The notes beneath the pieces were generated by a model. The model saw only the letters and a program-made list of their open reading frames with translations, did no database searches and was not told where the DNA came from. Positions 27,813 to 34,817 of a DNA stretch of 64,000 bases are shown here, piece after piece. How positions within the stretch are numbered: the stretch's first letter is position 1; each line of letters opens with the position of its first letter. The stretch is from the NCBI GenBank assembly GCA_052161885.1, contig CP197396.1, positions 2,790,001 to 2,854,000 on the forward strand, written 5' to 3'. Position numbers and translations under genes: made by a program. The stretch is from QKTW01 sp052161885. GTDB taxonomy: Bacteria > Bacteroidota > Bacteroidia > Chitinophagales > Chitinophagaceae.

Positions 27813-28982
27813 ATGTCTCAACATCCGGTTACAAAAGCCATACGCATACAAACAGAACGGACCAACGAAATGGAGCATGCCACGCCGATGTTCCTTACCA
27901 GCAGCTTTTGTTTTGACAATGCAGAAGACATGCGTGCTGCTTTTGCCGACGAAACAGATGATAATATTTACAGCCGCTTCAGTAATCCTAATGTGCAGGA
28001 GTTCTCTGATAAAATAGCTGCGCTTGAAGGGGCGGAAGCTGCCTATGCCACGGCATCCGGCATGAGTGCTGTGTTTGCTTCCTTTATGGCTCTGCTGAAA
28101 CAGGGCGATCATCTGCTGGCATGCAGCTCTATCTTTGGCAGCACACATACTATTATAACCAAATATCTGCCCAAATACGGTATTGAATACAGCTATGTAG
28201 CTGCCGATAAACCGGAAGAATGGGAGGCAGCGATAAAGCCCAACACCAAAATGATATACCTGGAAACGCCCACCAATCCCGGGCTGGATATCATAGACCT
28301 GGAGTTTGCAGGCAGTCTCGCCAAAAAGCATGGTGTGATCCTGAATGTAGACAACTGTTTTGCCACACCGGTATGCCAGCGTCCCATTGAGTATGGTGCC
28401 GACCTGGTGGTACACTCTGCCACCAAATGGATAGACGGACAAGGCCGTGTGCTGGGTGGCGCCATTGCGGGGCGTAAAGATTTAATAAAAGATATTTACC
28501 TGTTTTGCCGCAGCAGCGGGCCGGCCATGTCGCCGTTTAATGCCTGGGTACTGAGCAAAAGCCTGGAAACACTGGATGTACGGATGGAACGTCATGCATC
28601 AAATGCCCTGTACATCGCTGAAAAGCTGGAACAGCATGAAAAAATCAGCTGGCTGAAATATCCGTTCCTGGCATCTCATCCGCAGCATGAGATTGCCAAA
28701 AAGCAGATGGTAAACGGTGGCGGTATCGTTTGTTTTGAGCTGAAGGGCGGACTGGAAAGTGGTCGTACTTTCCTGAACAGCCTGCAGATGCTGTCGCTCA
28801 CTGCCAACCTGGGCGATACGCGCAGTATAGCGTCTCACCCGGCAAGTACTACGCACGCCAAGCTCACAGAAGCCGAACGTCTTGCTGTGAACATTACTCC
28901 CGGCCTGATACGTATTTCCGTAGGGCTGGAACACCGGGATGATATTCTGAATGATATTTTATCGGCACTGGAGCAGTGCTGA
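27813..28982 (+). CDS. metZ: O-acetyl/O-succinylhomoserine sulfhydrylase (Cys/Met metabolism PLP enzyme)
   Basis: A 389-residue fold I PLP enzyme of the Cys/Met metabolism family. It probably makes homocysteine directly from the activated homoserine produced by MetX and sulfide. Motifs: YSRFSNPNVQEFSDKIAALEGAEAA, the PLP Asp in VILNVDNCFATPVCQRP, and the Schiff-base Lys in HSATKWIDGQGRVLGGA. The shape (TNEMEHATPMFLTSSF start, GQGRVLGG after the Lys) favours MetZ-type sulfhydrylase over cystathionine gamma-synthase, but the two are hard to separate by eye. It is followed by a palindrome. Confidence 0.88.
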   Translation: MSQHPVTKAIRIQTERTNEMEHATPMFLTSSFCFDNAEDMRAAFADETDDNIYSRFSNPNVQEFSDKIAALEGAEAAYATASGMSAVFASFMALLKQGDHLLACSSIFGSTHTIITKYLPKYGIEYSYVAADKPEEWEAAIKPNTKMIYLETPTNPGLDIIDLEFAGSLAKKHGVILNVDNCFATPVCQRPIEYGADLVVHSATKWIDGQGRVLGGAIAGRKDLIKDIYLFCRSSGPAMSPFNAWVLSKSLETLDVRMERHASNALYIAEKLEQHEKISWLKYPFLASHPQHEIAKKQMVNGGGIVCFELKGGLESGRTFLNSLQMLSLTANLGDTRSIASHPASTTHAKLTEAERLAVNITPGLIRISVGLEHRDDILNDILSALEQC

Positions 28983-28991
28983 TGTGATGAA

Positions 28992-29020
28992 CGCTGTCAG
29001 GGTTTGAAACCCTGACTGCG
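28992..29020. terminator. Palindrome between the convergent metZ-like and SDR genes
   Basis: GTCAGGGTTT, one G, then its reverse complement (28996-29016), extended by CGC/GCG across a T-T mismatch. It lacks a good T run (TGCGTTATGTTTTATT follows), so it may be a weak bidirectional terminator or an extragenic palindrome. Confidence 0.5.
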
Positions 29021-29030
29021 TTATGTTTTA

Positions 29031-29681
29031 TTAATACGCTGCGGTAAAACGCCTGCGGATAAACTGAGGCTTTTCCAATTCATCTGCAATCGCAACGGAG
29101 AGATCTTCTACAGATAAAATACTTTCTCCTTTTTCATCAAAAACCGGCTGATCTGTGCCGATGCGGTATTTGCCGGTACGACCGGTGGTAATGCCATGGT
29201 GCATTAATATAGCCGGGCTGAAAAATGTCCAGTCAAGGCTATCTTCTTTCTTCAGGATATCGAGGTAATCTCGTGCAGCTGTGGCACCTTCTTTATATTC
29301 TGCCGGAAACTGCGGTGTGTCTACCAGTTGCACACCGGGAGCTATTTCCAGGCTGCCTGCCCCGCCTATAACGATAAGACGTTTCGTGCCGGATTTCTTA
29401 GTTGCTTCCTGTATAGCATTTGAACCGGCAATAAAATCTTCATAAATATTGGGGTTCGTCCAGCCGGGATTATAAGCACTGATCACGGCATCATGGCCTT
29501 TAAGTACTGCTGCCAGTGCATCAACATTGAATACATCTGCCGTAACCGGGGTAACACCAGCACCGGCTTTTATGGCCTCCGGGTGGCGCGCTATGGCCGT
29601 TACTTCATGACCACGCTGTACCAGTTCTGCCTGTAAATGGGAACCTACAAATCCTGTGGCTCCGATAATTGCTACTTTCAT
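29031..29681 (-). CDS. NAD(P)-binding atypical SDR/NmrA-like dehydrogenase
   Basis: A 216-residue Rossmann-fold protein. KVAIIGATGFVGSHL (GxxGxxG) and VTAIARHPE start it, then VTADVFNVDALAAVLKGHDAVISAY and KRLIVIGGAGSLE. It resembles the NAD(P)H-binding family that includes flavin or quinone reductase-like YwnB/BLVRB proteins. The active-site YxxxK is not evident, as in atypical SDRs. Directly upstream on the same strand is an Rrf2-type regulator, and its promoter carries the same operator as the regulator, so it is probably Rrf2-controlled. Confidence 0.82.
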   Translation of the reverse strand: MKVAIIGATGFVGSHLQAELVQRGHEVTAIARHPEAIKAGAGVTPVTADVFNVDALAAVLKGHDAVISAYNPGWTNPNIYEDFIAGSNAIQEATKKSGTKRLIVIGGAGSLEIAPGVQLVDTPQFPAEYKEGATAARDYLDILKKEDSLDWTFFSPAILMHHGITTGRTGKYRIGTDQPVFDEKGESILSVEDLSVAIADELEKPQFIRRRFTAAY

Positions 29682-29700
29682 CTTTGTTTAATTTTTAAAT

Positions 29701-29719
29701 TGTAATAAATTTTGTTACA
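29701..29719. promoter_or_regulatory. Rrf2-type operator before the SDR gene
   Basis: TGTAA-N9-TTACA, 20-38 bases upstream of the SDR start at 29681. The same pattern with the same 9-base spacer stands before the rrf2 gene at 30148-30170. Binding by the adjacent Rrf2 protein is inferred. Confidence 0.65.
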
Positions 29720-29736
29720 GTTTTTATGAAAAAAAT

Positions 29737-30147
29737 TTAGTCAAACTTTTTACTGAAATCCGCGAGTGTTATTCCTTCCAGTCTTTTCAGCATGGCTTTT
29801 TCGGCTTCGCCGTTTAATTCATCGAGATGTTTGTTTATTTCCTTCCCCACCGGGCAATCGGGATTCGGTTCATTTTTCTGGCTGCCAAGAATATGATCCT
29901 GCCGCACAGCCAGGTATACTTCCGAAAGGTGAATCTGTTTTGCAGGCTTTGCCAGGTAACTGCCACCACTCTTACCTTCTTTGGTAGCCACCATGCCATG
30001 GTTGCGCAGATTGCTGATCTCTTTCCGTACCAGTACAGGATTTATATTAATACTACCGGCTATGTATTCGGACGACAGCAACTCTTCTCCCGCCCTTTCT
30101 AGCAAGGTGAGAATATGCACTGATATAGAAAAACGTCCGCTGTTCAT
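29737..30147 (-). CDS. Rrf2-family transcriptional regulator
   Basis: About 136 residues from the ATG at 30147 (MNSGRFSISVHILTLLER). The winged helix is visible: LSSEYIAGSININPVLVRKEISNLRNHGMVATKEGKSGGSYLAKP, the classic Rrf2 helix-turn-helix and wing. The C-terminal half has a single Cys (NPDCPVGKEI), so the three-Cys cluster of IscR/NsrR is absent. This fits YwnA-like Rrf2 members that sense by one thiol or by ligand. Its own start is preceded by the inverted repeat it probably binds, indicating autoregulation. The SDR gene follows 56 bases downstream. Confidence 0.88.
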   Translation of the reverse strand: MNSGRFSISVHILTLLERAGEELLSSEYIAGSININPVLVRKEISNLRNHGMVATKEGKSGGSYLAKPAKQIHLSEVYLAVRQDHILGSQKNEPNPDCPVGKEINKHLDELNGEAEKAMLKRLEGITLADFSKKFD

Positions 30148-30170
30148 TCTGTAATAAAAATAATTACAGA
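30148..30170. promoter_or_regulatory. Rrf2 autoregulatory operator
   Basis: TCTGTAAT, seven A/T bases, ATTACAGA: a perfect 8-bp inverted repeat abutting the rrf2 start codon. The core TGTAA-N9-TTACA is identical to the site at 29701-29719. Its place over the start region suits repression. Confidence 0.7.
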
Positions 30171-30268
30171 ACAAAAGTACAGCTTTTCTATAACGGGTCA
30201 AAAAAAATATAGGGGAAAGTGCAGATTACTGCGTCTTATCAGCGGCATACTTTTTTAAGAGAATAATC

Positions 30269-30284
30269 TGTAATCTGTATTACA
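30269..30284. promoter_or_regulatory. TGTAAT-N4-ATTACA palindrome
   Basis: A third TGTAAT/ATTACA inverted repeat, with a 4-base spacer, about 100 bases upstream of the rrf2 start and 136 bases upstream of the mlaD-like gene. The shorter spacing means it may not be bound by the same protein. Confidence 0.35.
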
Positions 30285-30419
30285 TGAGTTTGTTGAAGTA
30301 CATAATCCATAGGCTTTTCCTATTTTTGTCCATATTTTCGGCAAAATGCGCAGGCTACAGGTAATGTAGTGCGGGTTACACATGTTGCTGTTCCTATAAA
30401 TGAAGACAAAAATTTAAAG

Positions 30420-31373
30420 ATGAAATTTTCTAAAGAGGCAAGGATAGGTCTGATGGTCGCAATAGCGATCGTTATTTTTTTCGCAGGTTTTTACTTCCTG
30501 AAGGGTTCCAACATTTTTTCGGGCGAAAATGATTATTACGCAGATTACAGCAGTGTACAGGGACTGACCCAGTCGGCCGTGGTACAGATAAAAGGCGTTG
30601 CGGTAGGAAAAGTCTCCAACATAAAGCTGGACGGGCCGAAAGTACGCATCACCTTATCTATTGATAAAAAAGTTAAAATCCCTAAGAACTCAGTAGCAGA
30701 GCTGATATCCCTGGATCTGCTGGGTACTAAAGCGGTGCGTCTGAACCTCACAAATGATAACGAAACAGCCCGCAGCGGCGACCAGTTGCCCACAGCCGTA
30801 GAAACTGGTATCATCGATAACATATCTTCAGAAATATCTCCGCTGGTGGCCGATGTACGCAGCGTGGTGCATGTGCTGGACTCTGTACTGACCGGAGTTA
30901 ACGGCATCCTTAATGACCAGACGCGGCAGAATCTGAGCAAAAGTGTTGCTTCACTTAACACTACAATGGAAAACTTCTCGCAGCTTTCTTCCCGCCTGAA
31001 TAAGGAAAGCGAGGAAATAGCGTCTGTTATCCGCAATGCAAACAGCATTACCACCAATATCAAAAACAATAACGACCACATTACCAATGTGATCAAAAAT
31101 GCAGAAACAACTACCGATCACCTGGCCAAAGCCCCGATAGAACAAACAGTTAAAGATCTGCAGAAAATGGCTGACCAGCTGAACCAGATTGCCGCAAAAG
31201 CCAACAGTGGCGAAGGCACTATCGGTATGGCACTCAATGATAAAAAACTGTACGAAGAGCTTACCAGCACGCTCACAAACCTCAAAACGCTGATGGCCGA
31301 TCTGCAGCAACACCCGTCGCGCTATATCAACGTTACCATCTTCGGCAGAAAAGCAAAAACTACAACTCCGTAA
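30420..31373 (+). CDS. MlaD-like MCE-domain protein
   Basis: A 317-residue inner-membrane-anchored protein from the ATG at 30420 (MKFSKEARIGLMVAIAIVIFFAGFYFLKG). One N-terminal helix is followed by an MCE domain (VQGLTQSAVVQIKGVAVGKVSNIKLDGPKVRITLSI, about 45-115), then a long Asn/Gln/Ser-rich coiled coil (about 150-270). MlaD proteins bind phospholipids for transport between the membranes. No mlaE, mlaF or mlaB gene adjoins. The OstA-like gene starts three bases after its stop, suggesting an envelope-lipid operon. Confidence 0.88.
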   Translation: MKFSKEARIGLMVAIAIVIFFAGFYFLKGSNIFSGENDYYADYSSVQGLTQSAVVQIKGVAVGKVSNIKLDGPKVRITLSIDKKVKIPKNSVAELISLDLLGTKAVRLNLTNDNETARSGDQLPTAVETGIIDNISSEISPLVADVRSVVHVLDSVLTGVNGILNDQTRQNLSKSVASLNTTMENFSQLSSRLNKESEEIASVIRNANSITTNIKNNNDHITNVIKNAETTTDHLAKAPIEQTVKDLQKMADQLNQIAAKANSGEGTIGMALNDKKLYEELTSTLTNLKTLMADLQQHPSRYINVTIFGRKAKTTTP

Positions 31374-31376
31374 ACA

Positions 31377-33113
31377 GTGGCAGAAAGTACCCGTACATCA
31401 TTCAGCAAAACATTTCAGATATCATGCATCACCTGGTGCATGATATTTTTTATGCTGCCGGCAAAAGCACAGCAGAAAAAAGATACTTCCAATACAGTTT
31501 TTATAGAAATCCTGGGCAATGATCATGCAGAAACTTTCAGTAAAGGAGACACCCAGCTTACCAAACTGATCAGGAATGTGCAACTGAAACAAGGCACAAC
31601 CACCATGTTTTGCGATAGCGCCTATATGAATCTTGAAGCCAATACCGTAGAGGCATTTGGCAGTGTAAAGATCATCCAGCCGGGCGGCACGCAGGTGCAG
31701 AGCGATTATCTCCGGTATATCGGGAATACGAAGATGGCTTATCTTAAAGGCAATGTGAGCCTTACAGACGGCAAAGCCAATCTCTGGTGCGAGGAACTAT
31801 ATTATAATACCGGCACTAAAATCGGCAATTATGAGCAGGGCGGAACATTGCAGAATGAAAGCACCACAGTTTCCAGCAATACCGGTACCTATAATGTAAA
31901 TACAAAAGAGGCGAGGTTTACCGGCGAAGTATTTGTCACCGACCCTCAGTATAATGTTACCTCTGACGATCTTTCGTACAACACCCAGACCAAAATCTCG
32001 CAGTTTTTCGCGCCTTCCATCATCACCAGCGATAAGTCGGAAGTACGTACCAGTAATGGCACCTGGGATGGCACAAACCAGATAGCACACCTGGTTTCTC
32101 GCTCATCGGTGCAGAATGAGGCCCAGTATATAGAAGCAGATAAAATAGACTACAATAAAAAATCGGGGCTCGGACATGCAGAAGGGCGGGTGGTAAGTAT
32201 TGACACTACGCAGAAAACAACCCTTTTCTGCGGCATTGCCGACTACAACGAACGAAGCCGCAAGCTGAAAGCCTTTATAAAACCGGTGATGCGTAAAATG
32301 AACGGAAAAGACAGCCTTTTCATCCGCGCAGACACTTTTTTCTCTGCTCCCGTGCCAAAACCGGTTGACACATTGAAAAATAAACAGGCAACCATTAAAG
32401 GGCAGAAAGGAAAACCGGGAAGTCCCGTCAATCCCGCAGCTCCAGGCACAGAGAACCAGAAAAAGAGAAAGAGTAAAGCAGCACTGCCGGAAAAAGGCAT
32501 GACTATGTCTGTTACAGACACGGCTGATGCAGATTCTACTGCTCCACGCTACTTCATTGCCTTTCATCACGTCCTTATTTTCTCAGACTCTATGCAGGGC
32601 CGTTGTGACAGTCTCAGCTATTCTATGCAGGACTCTACCATGCGTATGATGTATGCACCCGTCGCATGGTTCAGGCAAAGCCAGGTGACAGGCGATACTA
32701 TACTCATGTTTATGGACAGCAGCAAACTGAAGCGCGTGTATATACCGAACAACGCCCTGATCATATCACGCAGCGGGCCTGTAAAAGCCAATATGTTTGA
32801 CCAGGTGCAGGGAAAGACACTTACGGGCAACCTCGTAAATAATACAATGCACGACATGCTGGTATGGCCCAATGCAGAAAGCATTTATTACCCTAAAGAT
32901 GAAAAAGGCGCTTACCTGGGCGTTGACCAGTCGCAGAGCGAGAAGATGCGGGTATTGTTTAAAGACGAGGGCATCAGCAGGATTATACTGGAGCAGGAAG
33001 TGAAGCAAACCATGTCGCCGCTCACAAAGATAAATATCACAGATATGAGATTAAGCCGCTTCAAATGGCTTGATGACATAAGACCGAAGAGCCTTTCTGA
33101 ATTATTTGAATAA
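31377..33113 (+). CDS. OstA/LptA-like envelope protein
   Basis: A 578-residue exported protein with OstA-like beta-jellyroll repeats (FGSVKIIQPGGTQVQSDYLRYIGNTKMAYLKGNVSL, KANLWCEELYYNTGTKIGNYEQGG, NVTSDDLSYNTQTKI), about residues 40-330. The C-terminal half is less conserved, with a Lys/Pro/Gly-rich linker near 340-370. Such proteins carry LPS across the periplasm. The start is a GTG three bases after the MlaD-like stop, giving a hydrophobic segment ending AKAQ as signal. The protein is longer than LptA, typical for the Bacteroidota OstA-like form. Confidence 0.85.
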   Translation: MAESTRTSFSKTFQISCITWCMIFFMLPAKAQQKKDTSNTVFIEILGNDHAETFSKGDTQLTKLIRNVQLKQGTTTMFCDSAYMNLEANTVEAFGSVKIIQPGGTQVQSDYLRYIGNTKMAYLKGNVSLTDGKANLWCEELYYNTGTKIGNYEQGGTLQNESTTVSSNTGTYNVNTKEARFTGEVFVTDPQYNVTSDDLSYNTQTKISQFFAPSIITSDKSEVRTSNGTWDGTNQIAHLVSRSSVQNEAQYIEADKIDYNKKSGLGHAEGRVVSIDTTQKTTLFCGIADYNERSRKLKAFIKPVMRKMNGKDSLFIRADTFFSAPVPKPVDTLKNKQATIKGQKGKPGSPVNPAAPGTENQKKRKSKAALPEKGMTMSVTDTADADSTAPRYFIAFHHVLIFSDSMQGRCDSLSYSMQDSTMRMMYAPVAWFRQSQVTGDTILMFMDSSKLKRVYIPNNALIISRSGPVKANMFDQVQGKTLTGNLVNNTMHDMLVWPNAESIYYPKDEKGAYLGVDQSQSEKMRVLFKDEGISRIILEQEVKQTMSPLTKINITDMRLSRFKWLDDIRPKSLSELFE

Positions 33114-33130
33114 AAAATATATCTACATTT

Positions 33131-33161
33131 TTTGGCCGGTATTCAAATCTATTTATTTTTG
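33131..33161 (+). promoter_or_regulatory. Consensus Bacteroidota promoter
   Basis: TTTG at 33131-33134, exactly 19 bases, then TATTTTTG at 33154-33161. This is the best match to the TTTG/TAnnTTTG consensus seen in the window. Transcription would start near 33168. It begins 18 bases after the OstA-like stop and drives the leader RNA described next. Confidence 0.8.
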
Positions 33162-33186
33162 CCCACGCAAATCACACGATAATAAA

Positions 33187-33255
33187 ATGATGCGAAAGAT
33201 GTATAAACGTATTTGTCCACTTACTCAAAAGGTAGGCGAGTATGATATTGTATAG
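33187..33255 (+). CDS. 22-residue candidate leader peptide
   Basis: ATG ATG at 33187 opens a 22-codon frame (MMRKMYKRICPLTQ...) that ends TAG at 33253-33255, about 19 bases after the predicted transcription start. It carries three Met and three Lys but no run of one amino acid that would name a control codon. It covers the two leader segments that could rearrange with the terminator. Translation is inferred, not shown. Confidence 0.4.
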   Translation: MMRKMYKRICPLTQKVGEYDIV

Positions 33256-33284
33256 CTTTCAGCACAAAAATAAATATCATCTAA

Positions 33285-33317
33285 ACGGCTTACCAGGTTC
33301 GGTAGGCCGTTTTTTTA
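33285..33317 (+). terminator. Intrinsic terminator in the leader
   Basis: ACGGCTTACC, loop AGGTTC, GGTAGGCCGT: a 10-bp stem with one G-U, then T7. It ends 62 bases before the aminotransferase ATG. A weaker promoter-like TTTG-N15-TATTTTTA lies between, so the gene may have a second start. Confidence 0.88.
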
Positions 33318-33379
33318 TGCCGTTTTGCAGACGATAAAGAGTTATTTTTATTCACATTCATTCTAAAACAGGTAAATCA

Positions 33380-34636
33380 ATGAGTACGCTCAGCCAGCTC
33401 GCAGAAACACTGATAGGTTCAGAGATCGTTCGTCTCGGCAACGAAATCAATGCCCGTATCAGCAAGGGAGAAAAGATTTATAACTACACGATCGGTGATT
33501 TCGATCCGAAAATTTTCCCGATTCCGCAGGAGCTGGAAGATGCTATTATCGATGCTTACCGTAATCATTACACCAACTATCCTCCCGGCGATGGTCTCGG
33601 CGAACTGCGCAGCGCTGTTTCAACCTTTATCCATGATCATGAAGGCATTGAATATACCCCCGCCGATATACTGATCGCCAGTGGCGGCCGTCCCCTCATC
33701 TACACGCTTTTCCGCACCATTGTTAATCCGGGCGACAAAGTGATCTATGCTGTTCCTTCCTGGAACAACAATCATTACGTACATATGAACCAGGGCGAAC
33801 ATTGCCTTATAGATGCCCTTCCCGAAAATGATTTCATGCCGCGTGCCGCAGATATAGCTCCGCACATCCCGGGTGCTTCGCTCATATGTCTCTGCACGCC
33901 CCAAAATCCTACAGGCACTACGCTGGGCAAATCAGAACTGGAAAAAATATGTGATCTCGTACTGGAAGAAAACAAACGCCGCGGCCCTGACGAAAAGAAG
34001 CTGTATGTAATGTTTGACCAGATGTACTTCACACTTACCTATGGAGAAACGCAGCACCATAACCCGGTGAGCCTGCGTCCGGAAATGCGTGAATATACAG
34101 TGCTTATTGATGGTATCTCCAAAGCATTTGCAGCTACAGGCGTACGCGTGGGCTGGGCGCTCGGACCTACCAAGGTTATCTCAAAAATGAAAGCACTACT
34201 GAGTCATGTAGGCGCCTGGGCACCAATGGCAGAACAAAAAGCAACAGCTCAGTACCTGCAGCAGAAAGATGCCGTAAAGCAATATCTCACATCCTTCAAA
34301 GCAGGGCTGGAAGAGCGCCTGGTATTACTGTACAAAGGTTTTACAGCACTGAAGGAAAAAGGTTATGCTGTAGATGCCGTAGCTCCGCAGGCGGCCATTT
34401 ACCTCACCATCAAGCTGGACCTTGCAGGTAAATCTACAGAAAGCAGCCTCCTGGCCACACAGGCTGATGTCACCAGCTATATACTCAGCGAAGCTAAACT
34501 GGCAGTAGTACCGTTCTATGCTTTTGGGGCAGACAAGCAATCGCCCTGGTACCGCCTGAGCATCGGCACGTGCAAAACAGAAGAGATCAGCGAAATGTTT
34601 GAAAAGCTGGAAACAGCACTGGCCGCACTTAAATAA
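33380..34636 (+). CDS. Class I/II PLP aminotransferase, aspartate aminotransferase-like
   Basis: A 418-residue fold I aminotransferase, probably acting on aspartate or a related amino acid. Motifs: ILIASGGRPLIYTLF, VIYAVPSWNNNHYVH, CTPQNPTGTTLGKSELEKI, YVMFDQMYF (PLP Asp), GISKAFAATGVRVGWALGP (Schiff-base Lys) and PWYRLSIGT (substrate-carboxylate Arg). The SK-F--TG-R-GW pattern places it with the aspartate aminotransferase Ib/alanine transaminase group. Substrate is inferred. Aspartate kinase follows 181 bases later. It lies behind the leader and terminator at 33131-33317, so it may be controlled by attenuation. Confidence 0.85.
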   Translation: MSTLSQLAETLIGSEIVRLGNEINARISKGEKIYNYTIGDFDPKIFPIPQELEDAIIDAYRNHYTNYPPGDGLGELRSAVSTFIHDHEGIEYTPADILIASGGRPLIYTLFRTIVNPGDKVIYAVPSWNNNHYVHMNQGEHCLIDALPENDFMPRAADIAPHIPGASLICLCTPQNPTGTTLGKSELEKICDLVLEENKRRGPDEKKLYVMFDQMYFTLTYGETQHHNPVSLRPEMREYTVLIDGISKAFAATGVRVGWALGPTKVISKMKALLSHVGAWAPMAEQKATAQYLQQKDAVKQYLTSFKAGLEERLVLLYKGFTALKEKGYAVDAVAPQAAIYLTIKLDLAGKSTESSLLATQADVTSYILSEAKLAVVPFYAFGADKQSPWYRLSIGTCKTEEISEMFEKLETALAALK

Positions 34637-34646
34637 TCGGAGAGAA

Positions 34647-34812
34647 TTAGCTGATTAGCTGATGTGCTGATTAGCTAATTCTTTCATTATACAGCAGCCC
34701 GGTAGAAAATCCCATTGGCTCACAAAAAGAACTGAATAAAGCATTAAGAGAATCTGTTGCCACAACATGGACAACATTAGCTAAGCAGCTAATTATCACA
34801 TCCGCTAATTAA
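34647..34812. repeat. Intergenic AGCTGATTAGCT-type repeats
   Basis: 34647-34666 is 19/20 identical to 25921-25940, followed by CTGATTAGCTAATT and, near 34779-34812, further TTAGCTAA/CAGCTAATT units just before the aspartate kinase start. The partly palindromic units could form hairpins in the spacer. Confidence 0.6.
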
Positions 34813-34817
34813 AAAAT

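Larger units (their letters stand above)
33168..33317 (+). ncRNA. Candidate attenuator leader RNA (or terminated small RNA)
   Basis: A roughly 150-base transcript from the promoter at 33131-33161 to the terminator at 33285-33317. It contains a 22-codon ORF (33187-33255). Segment GGTAGGC at 33231-33237, inside the ORF, is identical to the 5' seven bases of the terminator's 3' arm. It can therefore pair with the terminator 5' arm (GCTTACC, one G-U). CTTAC at 33220-33224 can pair in turn with the first GGTAGG. This gives a four-segment set (1:2, 2:3, 3:4) like a classical attenuator. The aminotransferase start is 62 bases past the terminator. A free-standing small RNA is the alternative. Confidence 0.5.

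Noticed and set aside
33168..33317. 6S RNA
   Set aside because: No long, nearly self-complementary rod with a central bubble could be drawn; the attenuator or small-RNA reading fits better.
34691..34760. CGGTAGAAAATCCC sequence resembling a riboswitch core before aspartate kinase
   Set aside because: Only a short local resemblance; no matching downstream elements.
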